A stretch of DNA of 64,000 nucleotides from NORP240 sp942492445 (GTDB lineage: Bacteria > Pseudomonadota > Gammaproteobacteria > Pseudomonadales > Pseudohongiellaceae): positions 124,001 to 188,000 of the forward strand of contig CALOEW010000086.1 in assembly GCA_942492445.1 (NCBI GenBank). The letters run 5' to 3'. Below, piece by piece: positions 46,895 to 55,941 of the stretch; position 1 is the first letter of the stretch, and each line of letters opens with the position of its first letter. The notes under the pieces were generated by a model. The model worked only from the letters and a program-made list of their open reading frames with translations. It ran no database searches and was not told the origin of the DNA. The translations under genes were made by a program, and so were the position numbers.

Positions 46895-47941
46895 ATGGAT
46901 ATACACGCACTTCTGGGTGACGAAGCCGAACACCTGCTGGACTATACCTGCCAGGGAATCCCCCGGTCCATGCTGCATCTGCCCGGACCTGACTTCATCG
47001 ACAGGGTCGTTGCCGACAAGCATCGAAATCCCTCGGTACTGCGTTCCCTGGCCGCCATGGCTGATCATGGCAGGCTCGGGGGCACGGGGTACCTGTCAAT
47101 TCTTCCTGTGGATCAGGGTATTGAGCACACTGCGGGGGCATCCTTTGCGCCCAACCCGCTTTATTTCGATCCGGAGAACATCGTGCGGCTGGCCCGCGAA
47201 GGAGGGTGTAACGCAGTGGCTTCCACCCTTGGGGTTCTAAGCTCGGTGTCCCGGAAATACGCCCACAAGATACCGTTTATCGTAAAAATCAATCACAACG
47301 AATTACTGACCTATCCCACCATCCATGACCAGACCCTGTTCGCCAGCGTGCAACAGGCTTTCGACCTCGGTGCTGTCGCCGTGGGCGCGACAATTTATTT
47401 CGGCTCACCGGAAAGTCGCCGTCAGATCCAGGAGATCAGCGAAGCTTTCGAACTGGCCCATGAGTTGGGCATGGCGACGGTGTTGTGGGCCTATCTGAGG
47501 AATTCAGCGTTCAAAAAGGACGACGTGGACTATCATACCGCGGCAGACACCACCGGACAGGCCAATCACCTGGCGGTAACCATCGACGCCGATATCGTCA
47601 AGCAGAAGCAGGCAGTACGGAACGGGGGATTTCCCGCCATCGGATTCGGCAAGACCCACCCCGGAATGTACGACAGACTGACCACTGAGCATCCAATCGA
47701 CCTGGTCCGCTATCAGGTGGCAAACTGCTACATGGGCAGGACCGGCATGATCAATTCCGGCGGACCCAGTGGTTCCGATGACATGCACCAGGCGGTAAGA
47801 ACCGCAGTCATTAACAAGCGCGCCGGCGGTATGGGGCTGATATCCGGGCGCAAGGCCTTCCAGAAGCCGATGGAAGAGGGTGTGGCACTGCTGAACGCCA
47901 TCCAGGACGTGTACTTGAGCCCGGAAGTTACTATCGCCTGA
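46895..47941 (+). CDS. fbaB: Class I fructose-bisphosphate aldolase, FbaB type
   Basis: 348 residues, close to E. coli FbaB (350). It cleaves fructose-1,6-bisphosphate to dihydroxyacetone phosphate and glyceraldehyde-3-phosphate by a Schiff-base lysine, in glycolysis or gluconeogenesis. The region SILPVDQGIEHTAGASFAP and the beta-strand segment PFIVKINHNELLTYP are signature parts of this archaeal-type class I family. The following AVGATIYFGSPESRRQ and GGPSGSDDMHQAVRTAV (phosphate-binding loop) also fit. ATG 46895 is the start, and no frameshift is present. The next gene is convergent, so it is monocistronic. Confidence 0.93.
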   Translation: MDIHALLGDEAEHLLDYTCQGIPRSMLHLPGPDFIDRVVADKHRNPSVLRSLAAMADHGRLGGTGYLSILPVDQGIEHTAGASFAPNPLYFDPENIVRLAREGGCNAVASTLGVLSSVSRKYAHKIPFIVKINHNELLTYPTIHDQTLFASVQQAFDLGAVAVGATIYFGSPESRRQIQEISEAFELAHELGMATVLWAYLRNSAFKKDDVDYHTAADTTGQANHLAVTIDADIVKQKQAVRNGGFPAIGFGKTHPGMYDRLTTEHPIDLVRYQVANCYMGRTGMINSGGPSGSDDMHQAVRTAVINKRAGGMGLISGRKAFQKPMEEGVALLNAIQDVYLSPEVTIA

Positions 47942-47949
47942 AGCGGTTT

Positions 47950-49845
47950 TCAGGACTCCAGCTGCTCCCAGCGGGCATAGGCGGTTTCCAGGCGCGACTG
48001 GGTTTCGGCGATTTCTTTCATCATTGCCTCAATCACACCTTTATCCTGGCTGTAGAAGTCCGGTTCGGAAATCGTATCCTGAAGAGACTGTTGCCGGTAT
48101 TCCAGTTCCTCGATTAGTTGCAGCTGCTGCTCCAGCGCCCGTTTCTCCTTGTAGGAACGTTTTTTTCCGACAGCGTCGCTGACGGGGGCGGTTTTCTGTT
48201 CATCGGGCTGCCTGCGGACCGGCTTCGCGGCCTTTTCCTGGGATTGTTCCAGCCTCGCCAGGCTGCCTCCGTGAGCAATCCAGTCGCTGTAGCCCCCCAC
48301 CCGTTCACTGATTACGCCGTTGCCTTCGAAGACCAGGATGCTGGTGACCACGTTGTCCATGAATTGCCGATCGTGGCTGACCAGCAGCACAGTGCCTTCG
48401 AATTGCAGCAGGATTTCCTCCAGCAGCTCCAGAGTTTCGATGTCCAGATCGTTGGTGGGTTCGTCCAGCACCAGCAGGTTGGCCGGTTTGCTGAACACCT
48501 TTGCCAGAATGGCACGATTCTGCTCACCACCGGACAACGCCCTGGCCGGTGTCCGGATGCGGTCAGGAGTGAAAAGAAAATCACCCAGGTAGCTGATGGC
48601 ATGCTTGCGCTTGCCATTGATATCGATGAATTCCTGACCACCGCAAACATTGTCGATCAGGTTTCTGTCCGGGTCCAGTTGCTGCCGAAGCTGATCGAAA
48701 TAGGCAACCTCCAGTCGGGTGCCCAGTTTCACCGAGCCCTGATCGGGTTGCAGCTGTCCCAGCAGAATTTTCAACAACGTCGTCTTGCCGGCACCGTTGA
48801 CACCTACCAGGCCGATTCGATCGCCACGCATTACCGAGATCGAGAAATCGCGAACGATGACCTGGTTTCCATAGCGGTGGTTTACATTCTGCAACTCCGC
48901 CACCAGCCTGCCGGAAGATTCACCCTGACTGGCGCTGAATTGAGCCCTGCCCTGGAGTTCCCGTCGCTCGCTACGCTCCCGGCGCATGGTTTCGAGTGCA
49001 CGAACCCTGCCTTCATTGCGGGTACGACGGGCCTTGATTCCCTGACGGATCCACGCTTCCTCCTCGGCGAGCTTTTTGTCGAATTGCCTGCTGGCATTGT
49101 TTTCCGCAGCCAGTTTCTCGGCTCGGAAACGCAGAAAGCGGGGGTAGCTGCCCTCATATTCCTGCAACTGGCCCCGGTCTATCTCGACAATCTTGTTGGC
49201 AACAGATTCCAGGAAGCGGCGGTCATGGGTCACCAGAACCAGGGCGCCGTGGTAGTCGCGCAACTGCTTTTCAAGCCATTCGATTGCAACAATGTCCAGG
49301 TGATTGGTGGGCTCGTCCAGCAGCAGCAGGTCCGGATCCCGGACCAGCGCCCGGGCCAGCGCAACCCGCTTGCGCCAGCCTCCGGACAGTTCCGAGAGTT
49401 TCTTTTCCGGTTGCAACTGAAGCTGGCTGATTACGGTGTCCACTTTCTGGCCCAGGCTCCATCCCTGCACCGCCTCCAGCTGATTCTGCAGGCTTTCCAG
49501 CTTGTTCACTTCGCTGTGATTGAAATCGGCAATGAGACGGTGATAGCGGCTCAGCAAATCGCCAACCTCCGGCAGTCCGCCGGCGACCATATCATAGACA
49601 GTCTGTTGATCTCCCTCGGGAAGTGCCTGCTCCAGCCATGCCAGTTGGGTAGCCGGGCGCAGCCAGCGTTCACCGCTCTCCGGCTGCACCGAACCGGCAA
49701 TGATTTTCATCAACGTTGTCTTGCCGGCGCCGTTTCGGCCCAGCAGTCCGATACGGTCGCCTTTGTCGATCTGCAGATCGACCTGATCCAGCAGTACATG
49801 GGTCCCGAAATTCAGGCTGACCTTATCGAGTCGAAGCAACGGCAT
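47950..49845 (-). CDS. uup: ABC-F family ATPase, Uup type
   Basis: 631 residues with two ABC domains in one chain and no membrane part. The first Walker A is GRNGAGKTT and its signature LSGGWRKRVALA; the second Walker A is GVNGAGKTT with signature LSGGEQNRAILA. Both Walker B segments read LLLDEPTNHLD or LVLDEPTNDLD. The linker and C-terminal coiled coil (EKRALEQQLQLIEELEYRQQ) are typical of Uup, which acts on ribosomes and influences precise excision and replication-restart processes. The frame opens at 50034, but the ATG at 49845 begins the canonical MPLLRLDKVSLNFG. Other ABC-F members are alternatives, but the coiled-coil tail supports Uup. Confidence 0.9.
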   Translation of the reverse strand: MPLLRLDKVSLNFGTHVLLDQVDLQIDKGDRIGLLGRNGAGKTTLMKIIAGSVQPESGERWLRPATQLAWLEQALPEGDQQTVYDMVAGGLPEVGDLLSRYHRLIADFNHSEVNKLESLQNQLEAVQGWSLGQKVDTVISQLQLQPEKKLSELSGGWRKRVALARALVRDPDLLLLDEPTNHLDIVAIEWLEKQLRDYHGALVLVTHDRRFLESVANKIVEIDRGQLQEYEGSYPRFLRFRAEKLAAENNASRQFDKKLAEEEAWIRQGIKARRTRNEGRVRALETMRRERSERRELQGRAQFSASQGESSGRLVAELQNVNHRYGNQVIVRDFSISVMRGDRIGLVGVNGAGKTTLLKILLGQLQPDQGSVKLGTRLEVAYFDQLRQQLDPDRNLIDNVCGGQEFIDINGKRKHAISYLGDFLFTPDRIRTPARALSGGEQNRAILAKVFSKPANLLVLDEPTNDLDIETLELLEEILLQFEGTVLLVSHDRQFMDNVVTSILVFEGNGVISERVGGYSDWIAHGGSLARLEQSQEKAAKPVRRQPDEQKTAPVSDAVGKKRSYKEKRALEQQLQLIEELEYRQQSLQDTISEPDFYSQDKGVIEAMMKEIAETQSRLETAYARWEQLES

Positions 49846-50130
49846 GGCTTGTCTGGAGCACGGTATGAACGAGGCGCGTAGTGTACAGCATTTGTCCACT
49901 TTACAGTGTCCCTCTGATATGTCCCCTGGCTTCGTCGCACTGCCCTGACACGCCGACCCATGCCGGCGGTAATGGGCCTTTCCAGCAGACTTGTCTGCAA
50001 CCAGGGTGAAGTGGGACTTTGCCAGGTCTTCCATTAAGCTGACAGTTGGACAAAAGCGCGGCTCCGCATTACCTTGTCATGGCATACCGGCGCCATTCAG
50101 CCGGCCCCGGAACAATAAGAGGAATCGCCC

Positions 50131-51222
50131 ATGTCACTCGTCATCCGTAAGCACAACCTGTCCGTCACCCATTTCGCTACGCTGGTTTTTGTCTTCACGG
50201 TGATCGCGGGGGTCGCTGAGGCACAGCAGCCGCCACCACCACCCGGCGCCTACGACGCAGCGCCCTACCTGGGCCGGATCCGCAATGAAGTTGTGTACGG
50301 AGATATCTGGGAGCGTCCGGGGTTGTCGGCCAGGGATCGCAGCCTGATTACCGTTGCCGTGAATCAGGCGCTTTATGCCACCTACGAGTTGAAACTCCAC
50401 ATGGGGAGGGCTCTGGACAATGGCGTCACCCAGGCGGAGATTTCGGAAATAATCGCGCACGTGATGTGGTATTCCGGCTTTCCGACCGGGGTCAATGCGG
50501 CTCGGGTTGCCGCCGAGGTGTTCGAGGAGCGCGGCCTGCCGGTAACGCCGCCAGGAGCATCTCCTCGCCAGGTGCCCGACAACCCTGCTATCGAGTTTCC
50601 CGGTGCGTTTCCGCAGACTCCCTACCTGAGCGATCTGTTGAACCAGGTGGTTTACGGCGAAACCTGGCGACGGGAGGAGCTTTCCCCCCGTGATCGAAGT
50701 CTGATCACGGTTGCGGTGGGAACGGCCCTTTACGCTTCCAGCGAAGTTCGATACCACGTTGGCCGGGCACTGGACAACGGCGTGACACAGGATGAAATTT
50801 CCGAAACGATTACCCATGTGACGTTCTATTCGGGCTTTCCAACGGGTGTTAACGCAGCCCGCATCGCTGCTGAGGTATTTGCGGCCAGGGGGCTGGATTT
50901 GCCGGATGCGCGCTTTCCGGGCGCACCCTATCTGGATACACTGATCGACGGCCTGGTCTACGGCGAAACCTGGACGCGTCCCCAGTTGTCAGCCCGCGAC
51001 CGCAGCCTGGTCACAATCGCTGTCACCCAGGCTGCCTACCAGACCGATCAGCTTCGTGTGCATCTGGGGCGTGGCCTGGACAATGGCATCACACCCGGGG
51101 AATTGTCCGAGCTTATGGCTCAGGTAACCCTGTATTCAGGATTCCCTAGCGGTGTCAATGGCTCACGGGTGCTGGCCGAGGTATTGCGTGAACGCGGAAT
51201 CCCGTTGCCTGAGGAGGACTAG
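50131..51222 (+). CDS. Exported protein with three tandem carboxymuconolactone-decarboxylase (CMD) domains
   Basis: 363 residues. The signal peptide ends near VAEAQQPPPPP. Three CMD repeats follow at about 45-135, 165-255 and 270-360. Each carries RDRSLITVAVxxALYA, H(M/V/L)GRxLDNG(V/I)T and YSGFPTGVNAxR. The family is best known from gamma-carboxymuconolactone decarboxylase and AhpD. None of the repeats contains the CxxC of AhpD, so a peroxidase role is not supported. A periplasmic triple repeat could form the hexamer-like ring within fewer chains. Start ATG 50131 has GAGGAAT upstream. Substrate is unknown. Confidence 0.85.
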   Translation: MSLVIRKHNLSVTHFATLVFVFTVIAGVAEAQQPPPPPGAYDAAPYLGRIRNEVVYGDIWERPGLSARDRSLITVAVNQALYATYELKLHMGRALDNGVTQAEISEIIAHVMWYSGFPTGVNAARVAAEVFEERGLPVTPPGASPRQVPDNPAIEFPGAFPQTPYLSDLLNQVVYGETWRREELSPRDRSLITVAVGTALYASSEVRYHVGRALDNGVTQDEISETITHVTFYSGFPTGVNAARIAAEVFAARGLDLPDARFPGAPYLDTLIDGLVYGETWTRPQLSARDRSLVTIAVTQAAYQTDQLRVHLGRGLDNGITPGELSELMAQVTLYSGFPSGVNGSRVLAEVLRERGIPLPEED

Positions 51223-51314
51223 AGGGCCGGTAACATTTTGCTATGGTGTCGATTTGATGGTCAAATTGCGCCCGAATTCATAGTCATGTCCGCGCACACA
51301 GGAGAACGGTTGAA

Positions 51315-51929
51315 ATGCGGCCAGTGGTTGAGAAAATGCGAAATCGAAGCGGTATCAGGCTCTTTGTAAGGTCTGTTCTGGTGGTCGGGTTGTTGTCCCT
51401 GGTCATGGTGGATGGTGGCTGGTTACTGCTGGAAAGGTTATTCAGCGAACCATCTCTGAATTCGGTCCATGCAGCCAATGCGGATCATACTTCACTGCGG
51501 TTGCTCAAGCAGGTAGTGCCCGGTGCTGAGACTTTTTCAGAAAAAAGCGGTGAACCTCCCGTATACAGAGCCTATCAGACCGACAAGGTCAGCGGTGAAC
51601 GGAAATTGGTCGGCTATGCATTTGTAACACCGGATGTGCCGCCCGAAGCAAACGGCTACAGTGGGCCCATCGATACCCTGGTTGGAATAGACCTGCGGGG
51701 TAATATCGTGGGTTTGCGGGTGATCTATTACAAGGAATCCCTGCGTTATTCGATCGGCGATTTCTTTTCCTGGGGTTTCGAGGAGCAATTCGTCGGTATG
51801 CGGGCCTCCGACCGCTTCCAGGTGGGCAAGGATCTTGACGGCATCGCCAAGGCAACGATTTCGGCAAAGGCCGCCGCTCGTGGAATACGCCAGTCACTGC
51901 GCGCGGTAACCGACGCCTACATTCGATAA
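51315..51929 (+). CDS. Membrane-anchored FMN-binding domain protein (RnfG/NosR-N-like)
   Basis: 204 residues with one N-terminal helix (LFVRSVLVVGLLSLVMV) and a periplasmic FMN_bind domain: GYSGPIDTLVGIDLRGNIVGL, FEEQFVGMRASDRFQVG and DLDGIAKATISAKAAARGI. In RnfG and NqrC the flavin is attached to the last Thr of S/D-G-A-T. Here the corresponding segment reads IAKATISA, keeping the Thr but with Lys for Gly. No rnf, nqr, nos or apbE gene is nearby. Start ATG 51315 has GGAG about 10 nt upstream. It is downstream of the CMD gene by 92 bp and may be co-transcribed. Confidence 0.82.
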   Translation: MRPVVEKMRNRSGIRLFVRSVLVVGLLSLVMVDGGWLLLERLFSEPSLNSVHAANADHTSLRLLKQVVPGAETFSEKSGEPPVYRAYQTDKVSGERKLVGYAFVTPDVPPEANGYSGPIDTLVGIDLRGNIVGLRVIYYKESLRYSIGDFFSWGFEEQFVGMRASDRFQVGKDLDGIAKATISAKAAARGIRQSLRAVTDAYIR

Positions 51930-52056
51930 CGTCCGGCCCCCTACTCCAGCAGAGCAGGAAAGCCCGTCCTGAATAACCATGGCCATTATTACCGTTAGTA
52001 AGGTAAGCAACTGGACCCTCTGTGCCGCCGGATGTCAGAGATTTAGCGGGAAATTT

Positions 52057-53841
52057 TCAGTCTGCAGAATTCATCCGGTTGGTCAGCCAGACTGACTGGT
52101 AGGGTTCAAGCTTGATGATATCCAGGTGGCTGTCGAGCATTTCGCCGGAAATCAGGTCTCCCCAGCTCTCGGTATCGATCAGGTTGACCGCAGCCAAATC
52201 CAGCCTGCAGGTCTTGTTACTGATGTTGTTCAGGGAGAAGATGCTCTGTTCCCGCTGCATGCTCTGGCGCCAGAAGGCGAATATCTCCGTACCCATATGC
52301 AGGGTGAACTGAGTAGCGTTGGGGTGGAAGGCCGGTTGCGCGGAGCGGATTTTCATCAGTCTTTTCAGTTCATTCAGTACCCGAACCCGGGTGGATTCTG
52401 AATCGGCAAGCAGGCGTCGAAGTTCCGGATAAGACCACTGCGTGCGGTTCAGGTGTCGCTTGTGTCCGGTGCGGGCGTAACGGTCGTGGTTATTGCCGGC
52501 GGCCAGCAGGCTCTGCACGTAGAAAGCCGGAATCCCCTCAAGAGCCAGCATGATGGCGTGGGCACAGATGAACCGCTCGAACTGGTATTGATCCTCTCCC
52601 CACCCCAGGGTGCCCTTCAATGCATCGAACAGGCTGATATTTATCTCGTAAGGCCTTTTCTCCACGCCTGATAAAGCCCGCCAGGAGATTTCGCCACCGA
52701 ATCGGAGCATGGTGTCAAGCAGGGCCTCGATCTCGGTATCGGTAAGAAGTCCTTCCGCCGGCCTCAGGCCAATGCCATCGTGAGACGCGATAAAATTGAA
52801 ATAGAAAGTGCCCATTTGCGCCGGGGGCATGGTCATCAGCCATGATTTCAGGTACCCGCAGTCGCCGGACAACAAGGTGTAGACCAGCAGTGGCGGAAGC
52901 GAAAAATTATAGATGGCATGGGCTTCGTTGGCGTTACCGAAATAGGTCAGGTTCTCTCGTTTTGGAATATTGGTTTCAGTGATGATGATGGCATCCGGCT
53001 GGGCGTGTTCTATCAGTGCACGGAGCAGACGGACTATTTCATGGGTCTGAGGAAGATTGAGACAGTCTGTGCCGATTTCCTTCCAGATAAAGGCCACTGC
53101 ATCCAGTCGGAAACAGGTGATGCCATTGTCCAGGTACAGTCGGACTATCCTGATGAACTCCAGCAAAACATCTGGATTGGAGAAATCAAAATCAACCTGG
53201 TCGTGACCAAAGGTACACCAGACATACTTATCACCCTCCCGGGTTTCCGTTTTTCGCAACAGGTCGCTGGTCCGGGGGCGAACTACCCGGGAATGGTCGT
53301 CCCTGGGTGAGGCAGTGAAAAAATAGTCCTTTCCGGGGTCAACACAGTCCACGAAATTCTTGAACCACTGGTTTTCGGAGGAACAGTGGTTGATTACCAC
53401 ATCTGCCATCACGCGGTAATCCTCGGCAATATTCTGAATGTCGGTCCAGTCACCAAGCGCGGGATTCACCGTTTTATTGTCAGTGACGGCAAATCCGTCG
53501 TCACTGCTGAAAGGGAAAAATGGCAGGATGTGCACCGAATTTATGCTGCCCTGAACCTGATCGTCCAGAAACTGACGCAACACTTGCAGCGGGTGCCGGG
53601 GAGGATCTACGAACGTATCACCGTAAACGATTAAAAATGCATCGCGCTGGTCCCACTGGTCAGTCTGCCGATCCGGGTGGTGGCAATCCTGGTCCAGGCG
53701 CATCAGGCGCAGGCAATCAATTGTAAGCTGACTGTGATTCACCCCGTCGTAGATTGCCTTGAGGTGGTTGAGTACTCTGTGTTCCAGTGCCTGCAGGGTC
53801 GCTTCTGTCATGTCAATAATTCTGCTGATGCTGCGATTCAC
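52057..53841 (-). CDS. GH13 subfamily 18 sugar phosphorylase, likely glucosylglycerate phosphorylase
   Basis: 594 residues with an alpha-amylase-type (beta/alpha)8 barrel. The nucleophile Asp is in ITCFRLDAVAFIWK, the acid/base Glu in IIITETNIPK and the third Asp in FIASHDGIG. These belong to the sucrose phosphorylase subfamily. The flanking synthesis genes indicate it phosphorolyses glucosylglycerate to glucose-1-phosphate and D-glycerate, the reaction described for GH13_18 members beside gpgS. Sucrose phosphorylase cannot be excluded by eye. The start is GTG 53841, overlapping the gpgS stop (GTGA), so translation is coupled; ATG at 53811 is an alternative. Confidence 0.87.
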   Translation of the reverse strand: MNRSISRIIDMTEATLQALEHRVLNHLKAIYDGVNHSQLTIDCLRLMRLDQDCHHPDRQTDQWDQRDAFLIVYGDTFVDPPRHPLQVLRQFLDDQVQGSINSVHILPFFPFSSDDGFAVTDNKTVNPALGDWTDIQNIAEDYRVMADVVINHCSSENQWFKNFVDCVDPGKDYFFTASPRDDHSRVVRPRTSDLLRKTETREGDKYVWCTFGHDQVDFDFSNPDVLLEFIRIVRLYLDNGITCFRLDAVAFIWKEIGTDCLNLPQTHEIVRLLRALIEHAQPDAIIITETNIPKRENLTYFGNANEAHAIYNFSLPPLLVYTLLSGDCGYLKSWLMTMPPAQMGTFYFNFIASHDGIGLRPAEGLLTDTEIEALLDTMLRFGGEISWRALSGVEKRPYEINISLFDALKGTLGWGEDQYQFERFICAHAIMLALEGIPAFYVQSLLAAGNNHDRYARTGHKRHLNRTQWSYPELRRLLADSESTRVRVLNELKRLMKIRSAQPAFHPNATQFTLHMGTEIFAFWRQSMQREQSIFSLNNISNKTCRLDLAAVNLIDTESWGDLISGEMLDSHLDIIKLEPYQSVWLTNRMNSAD

Positions 53842-55064
53842 TTTAAAGTGTGTTCTTTTATGTCCTGCTGTACGGCGTGGTGCATTCGTTCAAATATATC
53901 GGGTACGGCGCTGCGTACCCGGTTCCAACTGGAGATAAACGGGGTTTCCATCGGATTGTCCAGAAATCTGTCTCCTGCCTTCTTGATATTCCTGGCAAAC
54001 AGCTCGACTGCCTGCTCCTCCTTGTGAATGTCCAGGTTCAGGCCGTTCATCTGGGCGTCGTTGCGGTAAGTTTCGACAAAGTCCAGGGCAATACGGAAGT
54101 AGTTGGCCTTGAGGGCGCGGAAGCTCTCGCTGGAGAGGACCACACCGTAGGTGGCCAGTTTGCGGAATAATGCCTTGGCGATATCTATCGACATGCGTGA
54201 CAGGCCCGCGGTTTCGTCTCCCATAGACAGATCCTGGTGTTTGTGGTCGTAACTATCGGCAATGTCCACCTGGCAGATGCGATTGGTGGAGTAATTGCGT
54301 TCCATTTCTGACAGCACGCCGATTTCCAACCCCCAGTCTGAGGGGATCCGCAGGTCCGGGATGACATCCCGCCGAAAGGAAAATTCCCCCGCCAGCGGGT
54401 ACCGGAAACTGTCCATGTAGTCCAGATAAGCCATCGGCCCCAGCATGTTTTTGAGGGCCCGTATCAGAGGGGTTACCAGCAATCGGCACACTCTACCGTT
54501 GATGCTGCCGTCGGCGACCCTGGCGTAGTAGCCTTTGCAGAATTCATAGCTGAAATTGGGATTGGCTACCGGGTACATCAGGCGGGCCAGCAATTCACGG
54601 TCGTAGGTCACAATATCGCAGTCATGAAGGCCGATGGCTTCGCTGCGGCTGGACGAAAGAACATAGCCCAGGCAGTACCACACATTGCGTCCTTTGCCGG
54701 GCTCCTGAGGCGCAAGTCCCTTTTCCTGTAAAACAGCATCTATTTCTCTTAATCTGGGTCCATCGTTCCATAAAACGCGGTGCCGCTGTGGCAGCCGGGA
54801 AAAAAACTCAAGTGCTCTTCGATACTGGTCTTCATCTGCACGGTCGAGGCCGATTACGACTTCGTTGAGGTAGGGCACATTCGTCAGGTGCGCGACGATT
54901 CTAGGTAACGCTTCCCCCTCAAGTTCCGAATACAGGGAGGGCAGGATCAGACACATGGGGCGGTGTGCCGAAAATCTTACCAGTTCCTCTTCCATCTCTT
55001 TCAGGGGACGATTGCTCAGATTGTGAAGTGTCGTGATAACGCCATTCTGGTAGAAATCACCCAT
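53838..55064 (-). CDS. gpgS: Glucosyl-3-phosphoglycerate synthase (GT81)
   Basis: 408 residues. It transfers glucose from NDP-glucose to 3-phosphoglycerate in the first step of glucosylglycerate synthesis. The family region FSAHRPMCLILPSLYSELEG, then VVIGLDRADEDQYRRAL, the metal-binding DxD-like HDCDIVTYD, and GEFSFRRDVIP, SDWGLEIGVLSEM are the usual GT81 segments. Mannosyl-3-phosphoglycerate synthase has a different fold family, and the sequence fits GpgS. It lies 6 bp downstream of the phosphatase gene and overlaps the phosphorylase gene. Confidence 0.92.
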   Translation of the reverse strand: MGDFYQNGVITTLHNLSNRPLKEMEEELVRFSAHRPMCLILPSLYSELEGEALPRIVAHLTNVPYLNEVVIGLDRADEDQYRRALEFFSRLPQRHRVLWNDGPRLREIDAVLQEKGLAPQEPGKGRNVWYCLGYVLSSSRSEAIGLHDCDIVTYDRELLARLMYPVANPNFSYEFCKGYYARVADGSINGRVCRLLVTPLIRALKNMLGPMAYLDYMDSFRYPLAGEFSFRRDVIPDLRIPSDWGLEIGVLSEMERNYSTNRICQVDIADSYDHKHQDLSMGDETAGLSRMSIDIAKALFRKLATYGVVLSSESFRALKANYFRIALDFVETYRNDAQMNGLNLDIHKEEQAVELFARNIKKAGDRFLDNPMETPFISSWNRVRSAVPDIFERMHHAVQQDIKEHTLK

Positions 55065-55070
55065 GCTTGG

Positions 55071-55937
55071 TTACTCCCGGTTGCGGTCCAAATATCTCTC
55101 AATTAAATCCAGCACGCACTCGTTCCAGCCCTCGGGCCCGTATTTACTGCTGACCGTTACCGGTCGGTCTTTATTCAGATGTGGCAGGTCGTGGCTGGGC
55201 GAGCTGATGACAACAGGCCAGTCGGAAGCCTCCAGCATGGCAATGTCGTTACCGCTGTCGCCGAGGGCCATCACCGTGAAACGCTGCCCGAAAACCTGCT
55301 CGTAGATTGATCGGAGTCTGTTCAGTGCGACGCCCTTGTCGGTTCTTCCGAGTACGTGGAGAAAGCGTCCGCCTTGCAGAGTATGCAGGCCCAGCCTTCT
55401 GATTTCGACGAGGAAGGCGTCGCGGGCGTCGTCGCTGTCCAGCCACATGAGCGGCTCGCTGAATTGTCGTTGCCTGGACAGCGCCAGCTGTTCGTGGTCC
55501 AGGCCGGTAAGTTGTTCAAGCTCATTGTCACCGAAGTCGCTGTACCCCCTGTAGTTGAATTTCTGCCGCAATGGCGTCAGACGACGAAGGATTTCCCGGT
55601 AGTCCAGACCTAATTCCACGAGATAGGATTCCTGGCTGCAGATCTTTCCTCCCGGAGGCTGGGGGAAGCTGGCGCGGGGCAGAAAAATCGCGGAACCGTT
55701 CTCCACTATATACGGGTCCTCCACCTTCAGGTCGCGCCGCAGTGGTCCGAGTTCCGCGCTGGTCTTGCTGGTATTGGGAATCAGGGGAATCTTCAGCTCC
55801 CGCAATCTGTCCAGGGCCGTGCGCGCCGGGTTGAAACTGTAGGTGTAATGATCGAGCAGGGAGCCGTCCAGGTCGGTGACCACCAGCAGGGGGGGCGCAT
55901 TGTAGCGGGAGCCGGTTGTCGTTCTGGCGTAACTCAT
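55071..55937 (-). CDS. HAD-family glucosyl/mannosyl-3-phosphoglycerate phosphatase
   Basis: 288 residues. It removes phosphate from glucosyl-3-phosphoglycerate to release glucosylglycerate. HAD motif I is VVTDLDGSLLDHY, motif II IPNTSKTS, the cap region resembles MpgP, and motif IV is LGDSGNDIAML. The MpgP name covers phosphatases acting on both the mannosyl and glucosyl forms; the adjacent gpgS argues for the glucosyl substrate. It starts 4 bp after the glycerate kinase stop. Cytoplasmic. Confidence 0.92.
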   Translation of the reverse strand: MSYARTTTGSRYNAPPLLVVTDLDGSLLDHYTYSFNPARTALDRLRELKIPLIPNTSKTSAELGPLRRDLKVEDPYIVENGSAIFLPRASFPQPPGGKICSQESYLVELGLDYREILRRLTPLRQKFNYRGYSDFGDNELEQLTGLDHEQLALSRQRQFSEPLMWLDSDDARDAFLVEIRRLGLHTLQGGRFLHVLGRTDKGVALNRLRSIYEQVFGQRFTVMALGDSGNDIAMLEASDWPVVISSPSHDLPHLNKDRPVTVSSKYGPEGWNECVLDLIERYLDRNRE

Positions 55938-55941
55938 CAGG

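Noticed and set aside
48118..49881. 587-residue plus-strand open frame
   Set aside because: Antisense to uup; no protein family features and no ribosome site.
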